Notes under the pieces: model-generated
Told to the model about the DNA's origin: nothing
The model's input: only the letters and a program-made list of their open reading frames with translations
Database searches by the model: none
Program-made: the position numbers and the translations under genes
In this document: piece by piece, positions 33,679 to 42,820 of the stretch
How the letters are laid out: the number at the start of each line of letters is the position of its first letter
Position numbering within the stretch: position 1 is the first letter of the stretch
Source: CAIVAT01 sp964473485
GTDB lineage: Bacteria; Bacteroidota; Bacteroidia; Bacteroidales; FEN-979
Direction of reading: 5' to 3'
DNA: 64,000 bases
Assembly (NCBI GenBank): GCA_964473485.1
Contig: CAYYPH010000001.1
Location: 372,001 to 436,000, forward strand

Positions 33679-35412
33679 TTACCAGAATAGGATCGTAAGC
33701 AAAGTTACAAGCACAAGTACAATGGCAGCCAGGGTTGAAGACCTTTTAAAGAAAGGAACATGATCCTCTTTATGTTTGGGAGTCAGTGAATAAACCAGTC
33801 CTTTCAGCTCATCGTCACTCTTCAGTTGCCTGGTGGTATAGGACAGGATGACAGCGACAATGGCGCTGGTTGCACATGCATAGATGGCTGTCCAGAAATT
33901 TTGTGCCATTTCAACCGGATAGCTGAAACATTTGCATATCCAACCGCCTTTTACCAGCGTATCGGCACCTTCGGGAAAGGTTATACCATGGTGAATAAGC
34001 GCTATGAAGAAACCTGCCAGCAGACCGGTAAATGCCGCGTGCCCTGTCGTTCTTTTCCAAAACATGCCAAGGAAAATAACGGCAAAGAGCGGAGCGTTGA
34101 TCATGGAGAAGATGGTCTGGAGAAAATCCATGATGTTACCAAAGAGGCTGGCCAGGTATGCGGCACCGATACTGACGATGACACCGAAAATCGTGGCATA
34201 CCTTCCGACACTCAGGTAGTGCTTATCGTCAGACTGTTTGTTTCCGGTTACCGGGCGGATATAACTTTGATAAATATCATAGGTCCAAACGGTATTGAAA
34301 GCTGAGACATTACCCGCCATGCCCGACATGAAGGAGGCAAGCAGAGCAGTAATACCGAGTCCCAGCACACCGGCGGGAAGATATTGTTTCAGCAGCATGA
34401 TGATGGTGTAGTCCCAGATTGGCTGACCGGCTTCATTCAATGGGAGAGCAAACCCTTTTCCGGGAGTGTTCATTAAAACCAGGGCGGCTATCCCAGGAAC
34501 AATGATAAGGAACGGAATGAACATTTTCGGAATGGCGCCGATCAACGGGGTGTTACGGGCTGCCGTGGTCGATTCGGCCGACATGGCCCGCTGTACGATT
34601 AGAAAATTGGTACACCAGTAGCCAAATGACAGCACAAAACCCAACCCTGCAAAAATCCCATACCATTCAACGCCCATCGGATTCGCCGTTGCCGTTCCGG
34701 TATATTTCCAGGTGGTCGTCCAGGTATCAGGGGCATAACCCTTTGCCGTAACGATAGGTGCCAGTTGATCCTGCAGACCTGTCCAACCACCCACATCTTT
34801 CAGGCTCAGAATCACAATGGGCAAAAGGCCAATAATAATGATAAAAAACTGGAGTACCTCGTTGTAAATGGCCGATGAAAGACCGCCCAGGTAAGTGTAG
34901 GCCAGTACGATGGCTGCCGAGAGGACCAGGCTCAGGTGAAAATTCCAACCGAGCACTTTCTCCATCAGAATGGCCAAAGCATACATCGAGATTCCGGAAG
35001 CAAGGATGGTCATGACCGCAAATAAAATCGCGTTAAGTCCGCGGGTCTTCTCATCATATCTGAGTTTCAGGTATTCGGGCACTGAACGGGCTTTTGATCC
35101 ATAATAGAACGGCATCATAAAGAGCGCAAGGAAAACCATGGCAGGAATGGCCCCTACCCAGTAGAAATGTGTCGTCAGCATCCCGTATTTTGCTCCCGAA
35201 CCCGTCATGCCCATCACCTCAAGTGCACCCAGGTTGGTTGAAATGAATGCCAGACCCGCAACCCATGCCGGCATGGACCGCCCGGCCTCAAGGAAGGCGT
35301 TGGCGTCTTTCATATACCGTTTCAATGCCCACCCGATTCCCAGGACGAAAACGAAGTAGACAATCATGATCGAATAGTCTATCCAACTAAGCGAAAAACC
35401 TGCATCAACCAT
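33679..35412 (-). CDS. Sodium:solute symporter (SSS), SGLT-like sugar transporter
   Basis: 577-residue inner-membrane symporter with about 14 hydrophobic helices. SSS family signatures include ALEVMGMTGSGAKYG, the GGLSSAIYNEVLQFF stretch and SFGYWCTNFLIVQRAMSA, close to the sodium/glucose-galactose group (vSGLT). It probably imports a monosaccharide with sodium. Galactose mutarotase and galactokinase are encoded 4-7 kb away on this region, so galactose is the best guess. The final ~70 residues carry another helix preceded by a lysine-rich loop. Divergent from the metallophosphoesterase. Confidence 0.88.
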   Translation of the reverse strand: MVDAGFSLSWIDYSIMIVYFVFVLGIGWALKRYMKDANAFLEAGRSMPAWVAGLAFISTNLGALEVMGMTGSGAKYGMLTTHFYWVGAIPAMVFLALFMMPFYYGSKARSVPEYLKLRYDEKTRGLNAILFAVMTILASGISMYALAILMEKVLGWNFHLSLVLSAAIVLAYTYLGGLSSAIYNEVLQFFIIIIGLLPIVILSLKDVGGWTGLQDQLAPIVTAKGYAPDTWTTTWKYTGTATANPMGVEWYGIFAGLGFVLSFGYWCTNFLIVQRAMSAESTTAARNTPLIGAIPKMFIPFLIIVPGIAALVLMNTPGKGFALPLNEAGQPIWDYTIIMLLKQYLPAGVLGLGITALLASFMSGMAGNVSAFNTVWTYDIYQSYIRPVTGNKQSDDKHYLSVGRYATIFGVIVSIGAAYLASLFGNIMDFLQTIFSMINAPLFAVIFLGMFWKRTTGHAAFTGLLAGFFIALIHHGITFPEGADTLVKGGWICKCFSYPVEMAQNFWTAIYACATSAIVAVILSYTTRQLKSDDELKGLVYSLTPKHKEDHVPFFKRSSTLAAIVLVLVTLLTILFW

Positions 35413-35487
35413 TTTGAATGTTTTAAGTTACTGTAAATTAACAAGAAAAGTAGTCCGAAAAACCCTCAAGGGAGGATTTTGACCTAA

Positions 35488-35495
35488 CAAATTTA
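35488..35495 (-). promoter_or_regulatory. -7 element TAAATTTG of the symporter gene
   Basis: Exact TAnnTTTG on the minus strand, about 75 bp upstream of the symporter ATG (35412). It is divergent from the element at 35518. Confidence 0.4.
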
Positions 35496-35517
35496 ACCAG
35501 ATATTTTTATGAATCGA

Positions 35518-35525
35518 TATCTTTG
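35518..35525 (+). promoter_or_regulatory. -7 element TATCTTTG of the metallophosphoesterase gene
   Basis: Exact TAnnTTTG 31 bp before the TTG start at 35557. It rules out the earlier ATG (about 35509), which would lie upstream of the transcript, and supports the TTG. Confidence 0.5.
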
Positions 35526-35556
35526 CAGACGGAAATTAACCTGAACCAAAAAAAAA

Positions 35557-36714
35557 TTGAAAACAGGAGCACTGATTATCTTCGTAACCATTGTAACGAC
35601 TGTATACGGTCTTATCAATACATATATTTATATCAGGGGCCTTCAGGCAATTCCGTCAGGAACCTGCTGGCGGACATGGTACACCATCGGATTCTGGGTC
35701 ATCGTATCAACCTTTGTGGCAGCCAGGATCATGGAAAGAGCCTGCCCCTGTGCGCTTACGGGAGTAATAACCTGGATAGGATCATTCTGGCTGGCTTTGA
35801 TGCTCTATTTTATTCTTTCACTTTTAATCATTGATCTGCTAAGGATTATCAACCATTTTATACCCTTTTTCCCTGCGTGGATATATACCGATTATGCCCG
35901 CACCAAACTGCTTCTGATGCTGGTTATCACCATACTGGTTACACTTGTCGTTTCTGCCGGATACATTAATGCCAGGAATCCCAGGATAAAAAGTTTGTCC
36001 CTTACAATTGACAAGACTGTTGAAGGCGAAAAGACCCTTAACATCGTTATGGCTTCCGATATTCATATGGGAACCCTGATTGCAAAGCGGAAGACCAACA
36101 AACTCGTGGAGAGCATCAATGAACTGAATCCCGATGTTGTTCTTTTCGCGGGGGATGTTGTCGATGAAGATCTTGCCCCTGTGATCATGAACAACCTGGG
36201 AGCCAATTTAATCCGTATCAAATCAAGGTACGGGGTTTACGCCATCCCTGGGAACCATGAGTATATCGGCGGTGCGGAGCCAGCTATCCGGTACCTGCAG
36301 GAGCATGGCGTTAAGGTTCTGCGCGATACATCAGTGATTATCGACAACCGGATTATCCTGGTCGGGCGCGACGACCGCGACAAACCCCGTTTTACAGGAA
36401 AGACCCGGATGGATTTCAGTTCATTGATGAAATCAGTGGATCGTTCCAAGCCTGTTATCCTGCTCGATCACCAGCCGTTTAACCTGGAAAAGTCGGTAAA
36501 AGAGGGGGTTGATCTGCAACTTTCAGGGCACACCCACCACGGGCAACTCTGGCCGTTAAACTATATCACTTCAGCCATCTACGAAGTAAGTACAGGGTAC
36601 CGGAAAATCGGGAACACCCATTTTTATGTATCCACAGGCTTTGGAACCTGGGGGCCGCCCATCAGGCTTGGCAACCGGCCGGAGCTTGTCAATATAATAT
36701 TGAAATTCAGATAA
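35557..36714 (+). CDS. Membrane-anchored metallophosphoesterase
   Basis: 385 residues: three to four N-terminal transmembrane helices (about 1-130) and a C-terminal calcineurin-type domain. Metal-binding motifs are DxH (MASDIHMG), GDVVDED, GNHEYIGG and GHTHHGQ, all intact; a further PRF-type region lies before. Such proteins (YkuE-like) hydrolyse phosphate esters at the membrane, possibly of lipids; the substrate is unknown. The start is TTG (35557), supported by the promoter at 35518. The stop codon is directly followed by the M23 gene. Confidence 0.85.
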   Translation: MKTGALIIFVTIVTTVYGLINTYIYIRGLQAIPSGTCWRTWYTIGFWVIVSTFVAARIMERACPCALTGVITWIGSFWLALMLYFILSLLIIDLLRIINHFIPFFPAWIYTDYARTKLLLMLVITILVTLVVSAGYINARNPRIKSLSLTIDKTVEGEKTLNIVMASDIHMGTLIAKRKTNKLVESINELNPDVVLFAGDVVDEDLAPVIMNNLGANLIRIKSRYGVYAIPGNHEYIGGAEPAIRYLQEHGVKVLRDTSVIIDNRIILVGRDDRDKPRFTGKTRMDFSSLMKSVDRSKPVILLDHQPFNLEKSVKEGVDLQLSGHTHHGQLWPLNYITSAIYEVSTGYRKIGNTHFYVSTGFGTWGPPIRLGNRPELVNIILKFR

Positions 36715-38007
36715 ATGTCAATAAAAAAGCCCGCTTTTCGATTTATTGTTGCCATTAGCCTGACAGGAGTTTTTGCCCTGATCCTGATGATATGGTTCAT
36801 CTTTCCTGTGTTCAGGTCGGCGCCTCCGGTAGAACCAAAAGCGCCGCCTCATGTTGTATACAATCTGAATGTTGATTCGTTGGCAGTGACATACGGTAAG
36901 GTATCTGCCAACCAAAATCTGTCGGTAATTCTCTCACCATACGTCCCAGCACAGATCATCGACCGCATTGCAAAAGAGACCCGTCACATTTTCGATGTCA
37001 GACAGATTCGTGCCGGGAACACTTTTGCAAGAATCAGTTCCAGGGATTCGGTTGCAAAAACACGCTATTTTATTTACGAGATCAATCCAATAGATTTTGT
37101 GGTATATGATCTCAGAGATTCTTTGAAAGTATATAAGGACAAGAAAAAGGTGGACCGCAGGGTCCGGACAGCGCAGGGGACCATCACAAGTTCGTTATGG
37201 AACTGTTTTATGGATTTGAAACTTGATATGAGCCTGGCGATGGCGCTGTCGGACGTATACGCCTGGACCATCGATTTCTATGGATTGCAGAAGGGGGATC
37301 ATTTCAGGGTCATTTATGAAGAGGTGCATGTAGATGGAAGAATGGTCGGGATCGATAAAATTCTTGCTTCCACATTTTCAAACAGTGGCAAAGACTTTTA
37401 CGCTTTCTATTTCGAGCAAAAAGGGAAGCCCGCCTATTTCGATGAAAACGGACAGAGCCTGCAACGGTCCTTCCTGAAGGCGCCATTAAAATTTTCGAGG
37501 ATCAGTTCCCGGTTTTCAAAGGCACGAAAACATCCCATTCTGCGAATTGTCAGACCCCATTTCGGGGTCGATTACTCTGCGCCAAAAGGAACACCGGTTG
37601 TTGCGCTGGGTGATGGACGAATTGGTGAACTTGGTTTCAAGGGAGGATACGGAAGGTTTATCAGTATCATCCATAATTCGGCATACCGCACCACGTATGC
37701 CCATTTATCGGGATATGCCAAAGGGCTCAAGGCTGGATCGCATGTCAGCCAGGGTGAAGTGATCGGTTATGTCGGAAGCAGCGGCCTTTCCACCGGTCCG
37801 CACCTCGATTTCAGGGTCTACCGCAACGGCGTACCGGTTGATCCGTTGAGGCTGGAGTCTCCGCACAGCGATCCGGTGAATCCGAAGGAAATGACATCGT
37901 TTAAAAAGGTTGTTGACCACTACAGTAAACAGCTGAACAAAATTCCGGTCCCGGGCAATGATACTCTAGCAGCCGGTCAACAAAAAGGAGCTACATTAAC
38001 CCGATAG
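36715..38007 (+). CDS. M23-family metallopeptidase (LytM-like), membrane-anchored
   Basis: 430 residues with an N-terminal transmembrane helix (FIVAISLTGVFALILMIWFI), a ~230-residue linker region containing OapA/LysM-like sequence, and a C-terminal M23 domain. The zinc motif HxxxD is HFGVD; the second motif is GPHLDFRV, where HLD replaces the usual HLH, a substitution I have seen in Bacteroidota M23 proteins. It probably acts on peptidoglycan from the periplasm. It begins immediately after the metallophosphoesterase stop and overlaps the convergent OYE gene by 17 bp. Endopeptidase activity is not assured because of the motif change. Confidence 0.85.
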   Translation: MSIKKPAFRFIVAISLTGVFALILMIWFIFPVFRSAPPVEPKAPPHVVYNLNVDSLAVTYGKVSANQNLSVILSPYVPAQIIDRIAKETRHIFDVRQIRAGNTFARISSRDSVAKTRYFIYEINPIDFVVYDLRDSLKVYKDKKKVDRRVRTAQGTITSSLWNCFMDLKLDMSLAMALSDVYAWTIDFYGLQKGDHFRVIYEEVHVDGRMVGIDKILASTFSNSGKDFYAFYFEQKGKPAYFDENGQSLQRSFLKAPLKFSRISSRFSKARKHPILRIVRPHFGVDYSAPKGTPVVALGDGRIGELGFKGGYGRFISIIHNSAYRTTYAHLSGYAKGLKAGSHVSQGEVIGYVGSSGLSTGPHLDFRVYRNGVPVDPLRLESPHSDPVNPKEMTSFKKVVDHYSKQLNKIPVPGNDTLAAGQQKGATLTR

Positions 38008-39073
38008 ATTTTTCCAGCTTTTTCTTTGCCGGGCACAAATTGGGGTCCTCGTGCCACCGGCATCGAGGCTTACAGGAATGACACTCATTAACCGGTTCCT
38101 GTAATCTTACGTGCTTTACCCATTCAGGATCAGCTAGTAACGGTCGCCCGATGGCCACAAAATCGGCCATTTTCCGGGTTAACAGCCAGGCGGCCCTCTC
38201 TGCCGTCCGTATGTCATTTACCACCACCACGGGAATCGTAACCGACTTCTTGATCTCGGTTCCGCAGTAAACGATCCAGTTGAAAGGAAAATCCCTGGGC
38301 GGTCGCGGCAGATTAACCAGTATACCACCATGTGAAGCGCTTATCAGGTCGACTCCCGCCTTCTCAAGCATCTGCGCTATTTCGATCCCGTCATCAAGGC
38401 CAGGTGCATTGACCCCAAGCCTGTAACAAATGATAAAATCCTTTCCGCAACGGTCTCTAATACCGTTTATGATCGACAATGCCAGTTTCAACCTGCCCTG
38501 GCTTGAATGTCCGTATTCATCGGTCCTCTTATTAAAGTATGAAGATGCGAACTGGTTCAGCAGGTAACCATGCGCCCCGTGAAGTTCCACCCCGTCGAAT
38601 CCAGCATTCATTGCCCGGTAAGCACTCCCGATAAACGCATCACGGACCGATTCTATATCACTCAGAGTCAGCTCTCTTGAACGCGATTCGCGGGGATCCA
38701 CGGAAGGTCCGAGGCATAGCGGGGATACCTGCACCGGAGTGACCAACCCGGCATGATGAACCTGCACGAGGGCCAATCCTCCTGCATCCTTGATGGTTCT
38801 CGCCAGGGACGCCATCCCGGGGATATGCTCATCCGACCATAAACCTAACTGGCAGGGGGCAAGCCTTCCAGCTTTCTGAACAGCAGTCGCTTCAGCAACA
38901 ATGATCCCTGCGCCATCTGCAGTGCGCCTGCGGTAATGCTCCAGAACAGGTGGTGTGACAAACCCGTCATCACCTGTCAGATTAGGAACGACCATTGGTG
39001 GAAGAACAATTCGATTCCTGATTGTACGACCGGAAAGCCCGAAGGCCGAAAAAAGAGTTGAGAATTCAGACAT
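37991..39073 (-). CDS. NADH:flavin oxidoreductase, Old Yellow Enzyme family
   Basis: About 360 residues forming an FMN-binding TIM barrel. OYE-family elements are RNRIVLPPMVV (N-terminal barrel), QVHHAG, GVELHGAHGYLLNQF (catalytic His/active-site region), SSYFNKRTDEYGHS and the phosphate-binding end FVAIGRPLLADPEWV. A C-terminal CHSCKPRC stretch follows and looks like an extension. There is no fused Fe-S/FAD reductase module as in 2,4-dienoyl-CoA reductase. The ATG at 39073 is preferred to 39127 because the extra N-terminus is basic and unlike the family. Substrate unknown. Confidence 0.85.
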   Translation of the reverse strand: MSEFSTLFSAFGLSGRTIRNRIVLPPMVVPNLTGDDGFVTPPVLEHYRRRTADGAGIIVAEATAVQKAGRLAPCQLGLWSDEHIPGMASLARTIKDAGGLALVQVHHAGLVTPVQVSPLCLGPSVDPRESRSRELTLSDIESVRDAFIGSAYRAMNAGFDGVELHGAHGYLLNQFASSYFNKRTDEYGHSSQGRLKLALSIINGIRDRCGKDFIICYRLGVNAPGLDDGIEIAQMLEKAGVDLISASHGGILVNLPRPPRDFPFNWIVYCGTEIKKSVTIPVVVVNDIRTAERAAWLLTRKMADFVAIGRPLLADPEWVKHVRLQEPVNECHSCKPRCRWHEDPNLCPAKKKLEKSIGLM

Positions 39074-39233
39074 TGCGATTGGTTTGGGTTTGCTGCATTT
39101 TTGTAAACACAATTTACGATTTATCATTCTTTTGTTCCCGGCCAGAATTCAGCCTGCTCAGAAGGGATGATCTTTTTTCCACATTTTCAGGATAAGAAAA
39201 ACCGGGACCAGAACCAGGCACCAAAAATAATCA

Positions 39234-39264
39234 TTGTTTGTAAGTTGTAAAATTATTAGGTTTG
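39234..39264 (+). promoter_or_regulatory. Promoter of galactose mutarotase (TTG-N20-TAGGTTTG)
   Basis: TTG at 39234-39236, 20 bp, TAGGTTTG (39257-39264), 32 bp before the ATG at 39296. Complete Bacteroidota-type promoter. Confidence 0.65.
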
Positions 39265-39295
39265 TACTCCTTACCTCTTAATTCAACCCGAAATA

Positions 39296-40447
39296 ATGAG
39301 AAGCAATGTAACGATATTGTTGATGGCCGTTATGCTAATCTCCTGCCGGTCAGAACATGTGAATGTTAATATTGATGAAATGCCTAACAGCGACACCATG
39401 TACCAAGCACAGATTACCCAAAAAGCCTTTGGAAAGGCCGACAATAAAGACATTTTCCTGTTCTCGCTCACGAATACCAACGGGATCGAGGTCAAGATAA
39501 CAAATTACGGAGCCATCATCACTTCGATCAGAATGCCTGACAGGGCCGGAAAATATGGCGACATTGTATTGGGGTACGATTCGCTTGATCAGTATATTGC
39601 CAACAATCCTTATTTCGGCGCCATTGTGGGTCGTTATGCGAACCGCATATCCAAAGGCAGGTTTACGCTGAAGGGAAAGGAGCACCAATTGTCTGTCAAC
39701 AACGGGAAAAACAGTCTTCACGGAGGCCTGAAAGGATTCGACAAGGTGGTGTGGGAACCCCGTATTTTCAATCAGGGACAAACAGGCAATGTTTTGGAGC
39801 TAAGTTATCTCAGCAAGGATGGAGAAGAAGGATACCCGGGAAATCTGCAAGTGAAGGTAACCTATACCCTGAATGACAATGATGAACTGATTACCCTTAT
39901 CGAGGCGGAAACCGATAAACCGACCCCTGTAAACCTATGTAACCACAGCTATTTCAACCTTTCGGAGGCCGACACCTCCATTCTTGGGCACATTTTAACC
40001 TTATATGCGGACTTTTACACTGAAGTAGATGGAGATCTTATTCCGACCGGCCGAATGCCGTCAGTGTCGGGAACCCCAATGGATTTCAACACTTCCAATG
40101 CGATCGGCGAAAGGATAGACAAGGTGAGAGGCGGTTATGACCACAATTTCGTGTTGGATAAAACACGTGGAAATTTGGAGATGGCAGCGCAATTGTACGA
40201 TCCAAGGTCCGGCCGGCAACTGGAAATTCTCACCACACAACCAGGCATACAGTTTTATTCAGGGAATTTTCTGGATGGCACCATCAAGGGCAAAAAAGGT
40301 AAAATATATCACAAACATTATGGCTTGTGCCTTGAAACACAGCACTTCCCGGATTCACCAAATCATCCCTCATTTCCCAATACCATTCTTAAACCGGGAG
40401 AAAAATTTTCGGAAAAAACCATTTTCCGGTTCTCTGTTTTACCCTGA
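39296..40447 (+). CDS. galM: Galactose mutarotase (aldose 1-epimerase) lipoprotein
   Basis: 383 residues. The N-terminus is a lipobox signal (LLMAVMLISC, Cys about 17), so the enzyme acts at the outer face or periplasm rather than in the cytoplasm. Family signatures are TNYGAIITSIRMPD, GRYANRISKGRF, NSLHGGLKGFDKVVW, NHSYFNLSE (catalytic His) and GIQFYSGNFLDG; the catalytic Glu lies in the C-terminal third. It interconverts alpha and beta anomers of galactose or glucose. The gal-related genes nearby are an SGLT-like symporter and galactokinase. Confidence 0.93.
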   Translation: MRSNVTILLMAVMLISCRSEHVNVNIDEMPNSDTMYQAQITQKAFGKADNKDIFLFSLTNTNGIEVKITNYGAIITSIRMPDRAGKYGDIVLGYDSLDQYIANNPYFGAIVGRYANRISKGRFTLKGKEHQLSVNNGKNSLHGGLKGFDKVVWEPRIFNQGQTGNVLELSYLSKDGEEGYPGNLQVKVTYTLNDNDELITLIEAETDKPTPVNLCNHSYFNLSEADTSILGHILTLYADFYTEVDGDLIPTGRMPSVSGTPMDFNTSNAIGERIDKVRGGYDHNFVLDKTRGNLEMAAQLYDPRSGRQLEILTTQPGIQFYSGNFLDGTIKGKKGKIYHKHYGLCLETQHFPDSPNHPSFPNTILKPGEKFSEKTIFRFSVLP

Positions 40448-40471
40448 CCTGATCACCTGATCAGCGCATCA

Positions 40472-41365
40472 TCAGTATTTGTTCGGAACGAAAGTCTGCT
40501 CCGACATGGGCGGCCTCACATAGCTCTTATCCTTTTCAAGCGGCGGCAGGATAATGGTCTCCCTCGGAACCTCCTCGTAAGGGATCAGGCTAAGGAGGTG
40601 GCTGATGCAGTTTAGCCTTGCCCTGCGTTTGTCATCCGCTTCCACCACATACCAGGTCGACTGTTTGGTATCGGTATAGGCAAACATTTCATCCTTTGCC
40701 TTGCTGTATTCAACCCATTTACTCCTTGACTCAACATCCATCGGGCTGATTTTCCAACGGCGCGTCGGATCCTCGATGCGTTGCCTGAAACGACGTTCCT
40801 GTTCCTTATCGCTAACTGAGAACCAGTATTTTATAAGGATGATCCCGGAACGTATAAGCATGGTCTCAAAATTTGGGCAAGACCGCAGAAAGTCCCAGTA
40901 TTCATTTTCGGTGCAGAAACCCATAACCCTTTCAACACCCGCCCGATTATACCAGCTGCGGTCGAAAAGGACCATCTCGCCTGCAGCAGGCAGATGAGCG
41001 ACGTAACGCTGGAAATACCATTGGGTTTTTTCTCTTTCCGTTGGGATCCCGAGTGCGACCACCCTGCAAACCCTTGGATTCAGGCACTCAGTTATCCGCT
41101 TGATGGCTCCCCCCTTCCCTGCCGCATCGCGACCTTCGAATAAAACGACAACCCGGAGGCCTTTATACTTAATCCATTCCTGCAATTTAACCAGTTCAAT
41201 CTGAATTTTCGCCAGTTCCTCCTCATACAAGTGGTTCGGCAACTTTTCATGCTCATCATGATTATTTTGCTGCGGTTCTTGGGCAACAGGATTTTTTTCT
41301 TCCAGAAGGGGTTTCACTTTCCTGTTCTTCTCCTTTTCTTTGTGTTTATCTTTTTTATGGCTCAT
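40472..41365 (-). CDS. ppk2: Polyphosphate kinase 2 (PPK2)
   Basis: 297-residue PPK2. Walker A is FEGRDAAGKGG, the lid and Walker B region are FDRSWYNRAGVERVMGF, and RRWKISPMDVESRSKWVEYSKAKD is typical of single-domain class I PPK2, which use polyphosphate to phosphorylate nucleotides. The first ~45 residues are highly charged (KKDKHKEKEKNRKVKPLLEEK) and probably disordered. The gene lies between mutarotase and galactokinase but is unrelated in function; it is convergent with mutarotase and follows galactokinase in direction. Exact nucleotide specificity unknown. Confidence 0.92.
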   Translation of the reverse strand: MSHKKDKHKEKEKNRKVKPLLEEKNPVAQEPQQNNHDEHEKLPNHLYEEELAKIQIELVKLQEWIKYKGLRVVVLFEGRDAAGKGGAIKRITECLNPRVCRVVALGIPTEREKTQWYFQRYVAHLPAAGEMVLFDRSWYNRAGVERVMGFCTENEYWDFLRSCPNFETMLIRSGIILIKYWFSVSDKEQERRFRQRIEDPTRRWKISPMDVESRSKWVEYSKAKDEMFAYTDTKQSTWYVVEADDKRRARLNCISHLLSLIPYEEVPRETIILPPLEKDKSYVRPPMSEQTFVPNKY

Positions 41366-41442
41366 AATCTAATAATTACGACAGAAATGTCACGGTTTAA
41401 AAATTATCGGTGGGTATAATCATTGCAGGAATTTCAAGTTTA

Positions 41443-42615
41443 TCAGGCAGATAAAATCTCACGTGCACCGTCGGATGGCTTACCAAGATAGAAGTCGGCA
41501 TTTAGTCCTGTCTTCGCATAGTATTGCTTACCAACCGTCTCCATAAACCTATCAAGGATATCCGTTTTTACCAGGCTAACCGTGCAGCCGCCGAATCCCG
41601 CTCCGGTCATCCTTGATCCGATCACCCCGTTCACTTTCATGGCCTCGTCAACCAGCGTATCAAGCTCAAAACCAGTTACTTCATAATTATCCTTCAACGA
41701 TTCATGCGAAGCGTTCATCAAAGCCCCGAACTGCACAATATCGCCTTTGTGCAGGGAGGAAATCGCATTCAGCACCCGCTGGTTTTCCGAAATAACATGA
41801 CGAGCACGCCGGCGGATCAGTTCATCGGGTATGATTTCCTGGATTTTAAAGAACTGCATATAACCAATCTGGCCAAGTTTTGATATTTCCATCGACCGGT
41901 TCAGATAGCTCACGGCCAGTTGACACTCGGCAACCCTTTCATTGTATTTCGAATCGGTAAGTCCCCTTTTTTTATTAGTATTTGCAATAACCATTGAAAA
42001 ATCCTTCAGTATCAACGGAACTCTTTTGTATTCAAGAGTATGACAATTTAGAAAGATGGCATGCTCAGCCGCTCCCATCCCAACGGCGAACTGATCCATG
42101 ATGCCGCAGTTAACACCGACAAACTCATTCTCAGCCCGCTGCGAAAGTTTAACCAGATCGATCATTTCAAGATCAATGGCTTTCAGCATAACGGCCAATG
42201 CATATGCGGTCACCATTTCGATCGAAGCGGACGAGGACAAACCGGCGCTGTTCGGGATGTCGCCCGCAAAAAACATGTCAAAACCCGTAACCGGTATTTC
42301 CTTTTGCCTGAACTGCTGAAAAACACCCAATGGATAGTTTACCCATTCATGATCAATACGACAGAAATCTTCTTTCAGCGACACTTCGGTCCTGAAATCC
42401 ATGTTGGCTGAGGCAAACCGTAAAATCATGTCAGGATTCGGCCGGATGACAAGGTAAGTACCGTATTGCAGTGCACACGGAAGCACAAATCCGCCATTGT
42501 AGTCGGTATGCTCGCCAATGAGGTTCACCCGGCCCGGGGCAAAAAACACATGAAGATCGAGTTCTGTTCCCGCGTATCGTTCAAAAAACTTATTTTTCAG
42601 ATCGTTCAGATTCAT
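41443..42615 (-). CDS. galK: Galactokinase
   Basis: 390-residue GHMP kinase. Galactokinase signature near residue 28: GRVNLIGEHTDYNGGFVLP; then the GHMP ATP-binding loop SAGLSSSASIEM (about 130) and the C-terminal GSRMTGAGFGGC motif. It phosphorylates galactose at C1 in the cytoplasm as first Leloir step. galT and galE are not in the window. The start at 42615 begins MNLNDLKNKFFERYAG, a normal N-terminus. It is divergent from the beta-mannosidase. Confidence 0.95.
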   Translation of the reverse strand: MNLNDLKNKFFERYAGTELDLHVFFAPGRVNLIGEHTDYNGGFVLPCALQYGTYLVIRPNPDMILRFASANMDFRTEVSLKEDFCRIDHEWVNYPLGVFQQFRQKEIPVTGFDMFFAGDIPNSAGLSSSASIEMVTAYALAVMLKAIDLEMIDLVKLSQRAENEFVGVNCGIMDQFAVGMGAAEHAIFLNCHTLEYKRVPLILKDFSMVIANTNKKRGLTDSKYNERVAECQLAVSYLNRSMEISKLGQIGYMQFFKIQEIIPDELIRRRARHVISENQRVLNAISSLHKGDIVQFGALMNASHESLKDNYEVTGFELDTLVDEAMKVNGVIGSRMTGAGFGGCTVSLVKTDILDRFMETVGKQYYAKTGLNADFYLGKPSDGAREILSA

Positions 42616-42792
42616 GTAACAAATGGTTTAGAGATTTGCAGATTTGTTTCAAGCGAGGAATCGCCATCCAAAGATGAAATATTTGCAGTAATTATACAAA
42701 CAAATAATTCATGATGTAAAATTTTCTTCGTTACCCTGCCTTTGAGCATTCCCGAATGACTACCTACCAACCTGTAAAACCTGACAATTCGT

Positions 42793-42800
42793 TACCTTTG
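42793..42800 (+). promoter_or_regulatory. -7 element TACCTTTG of the beta-mannosidase gene
   Basis: Exact TAnnTTTG 21 bp before the ATG at 42821, no good -33 TTG at the expected distance. Lies in a 205-bp intergenic gap. Confidence 0.45.
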
Positions 42801-42820
42801 CCGGACCAAAAGCAGGAATC

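Noticed and set aside
40440..40475. Palindrome-like CTGATCA repeats between the mutarotase and PPK2 stops
   Set aside because: Short, imperfect and without a T-run, so a terminator call is not supported.
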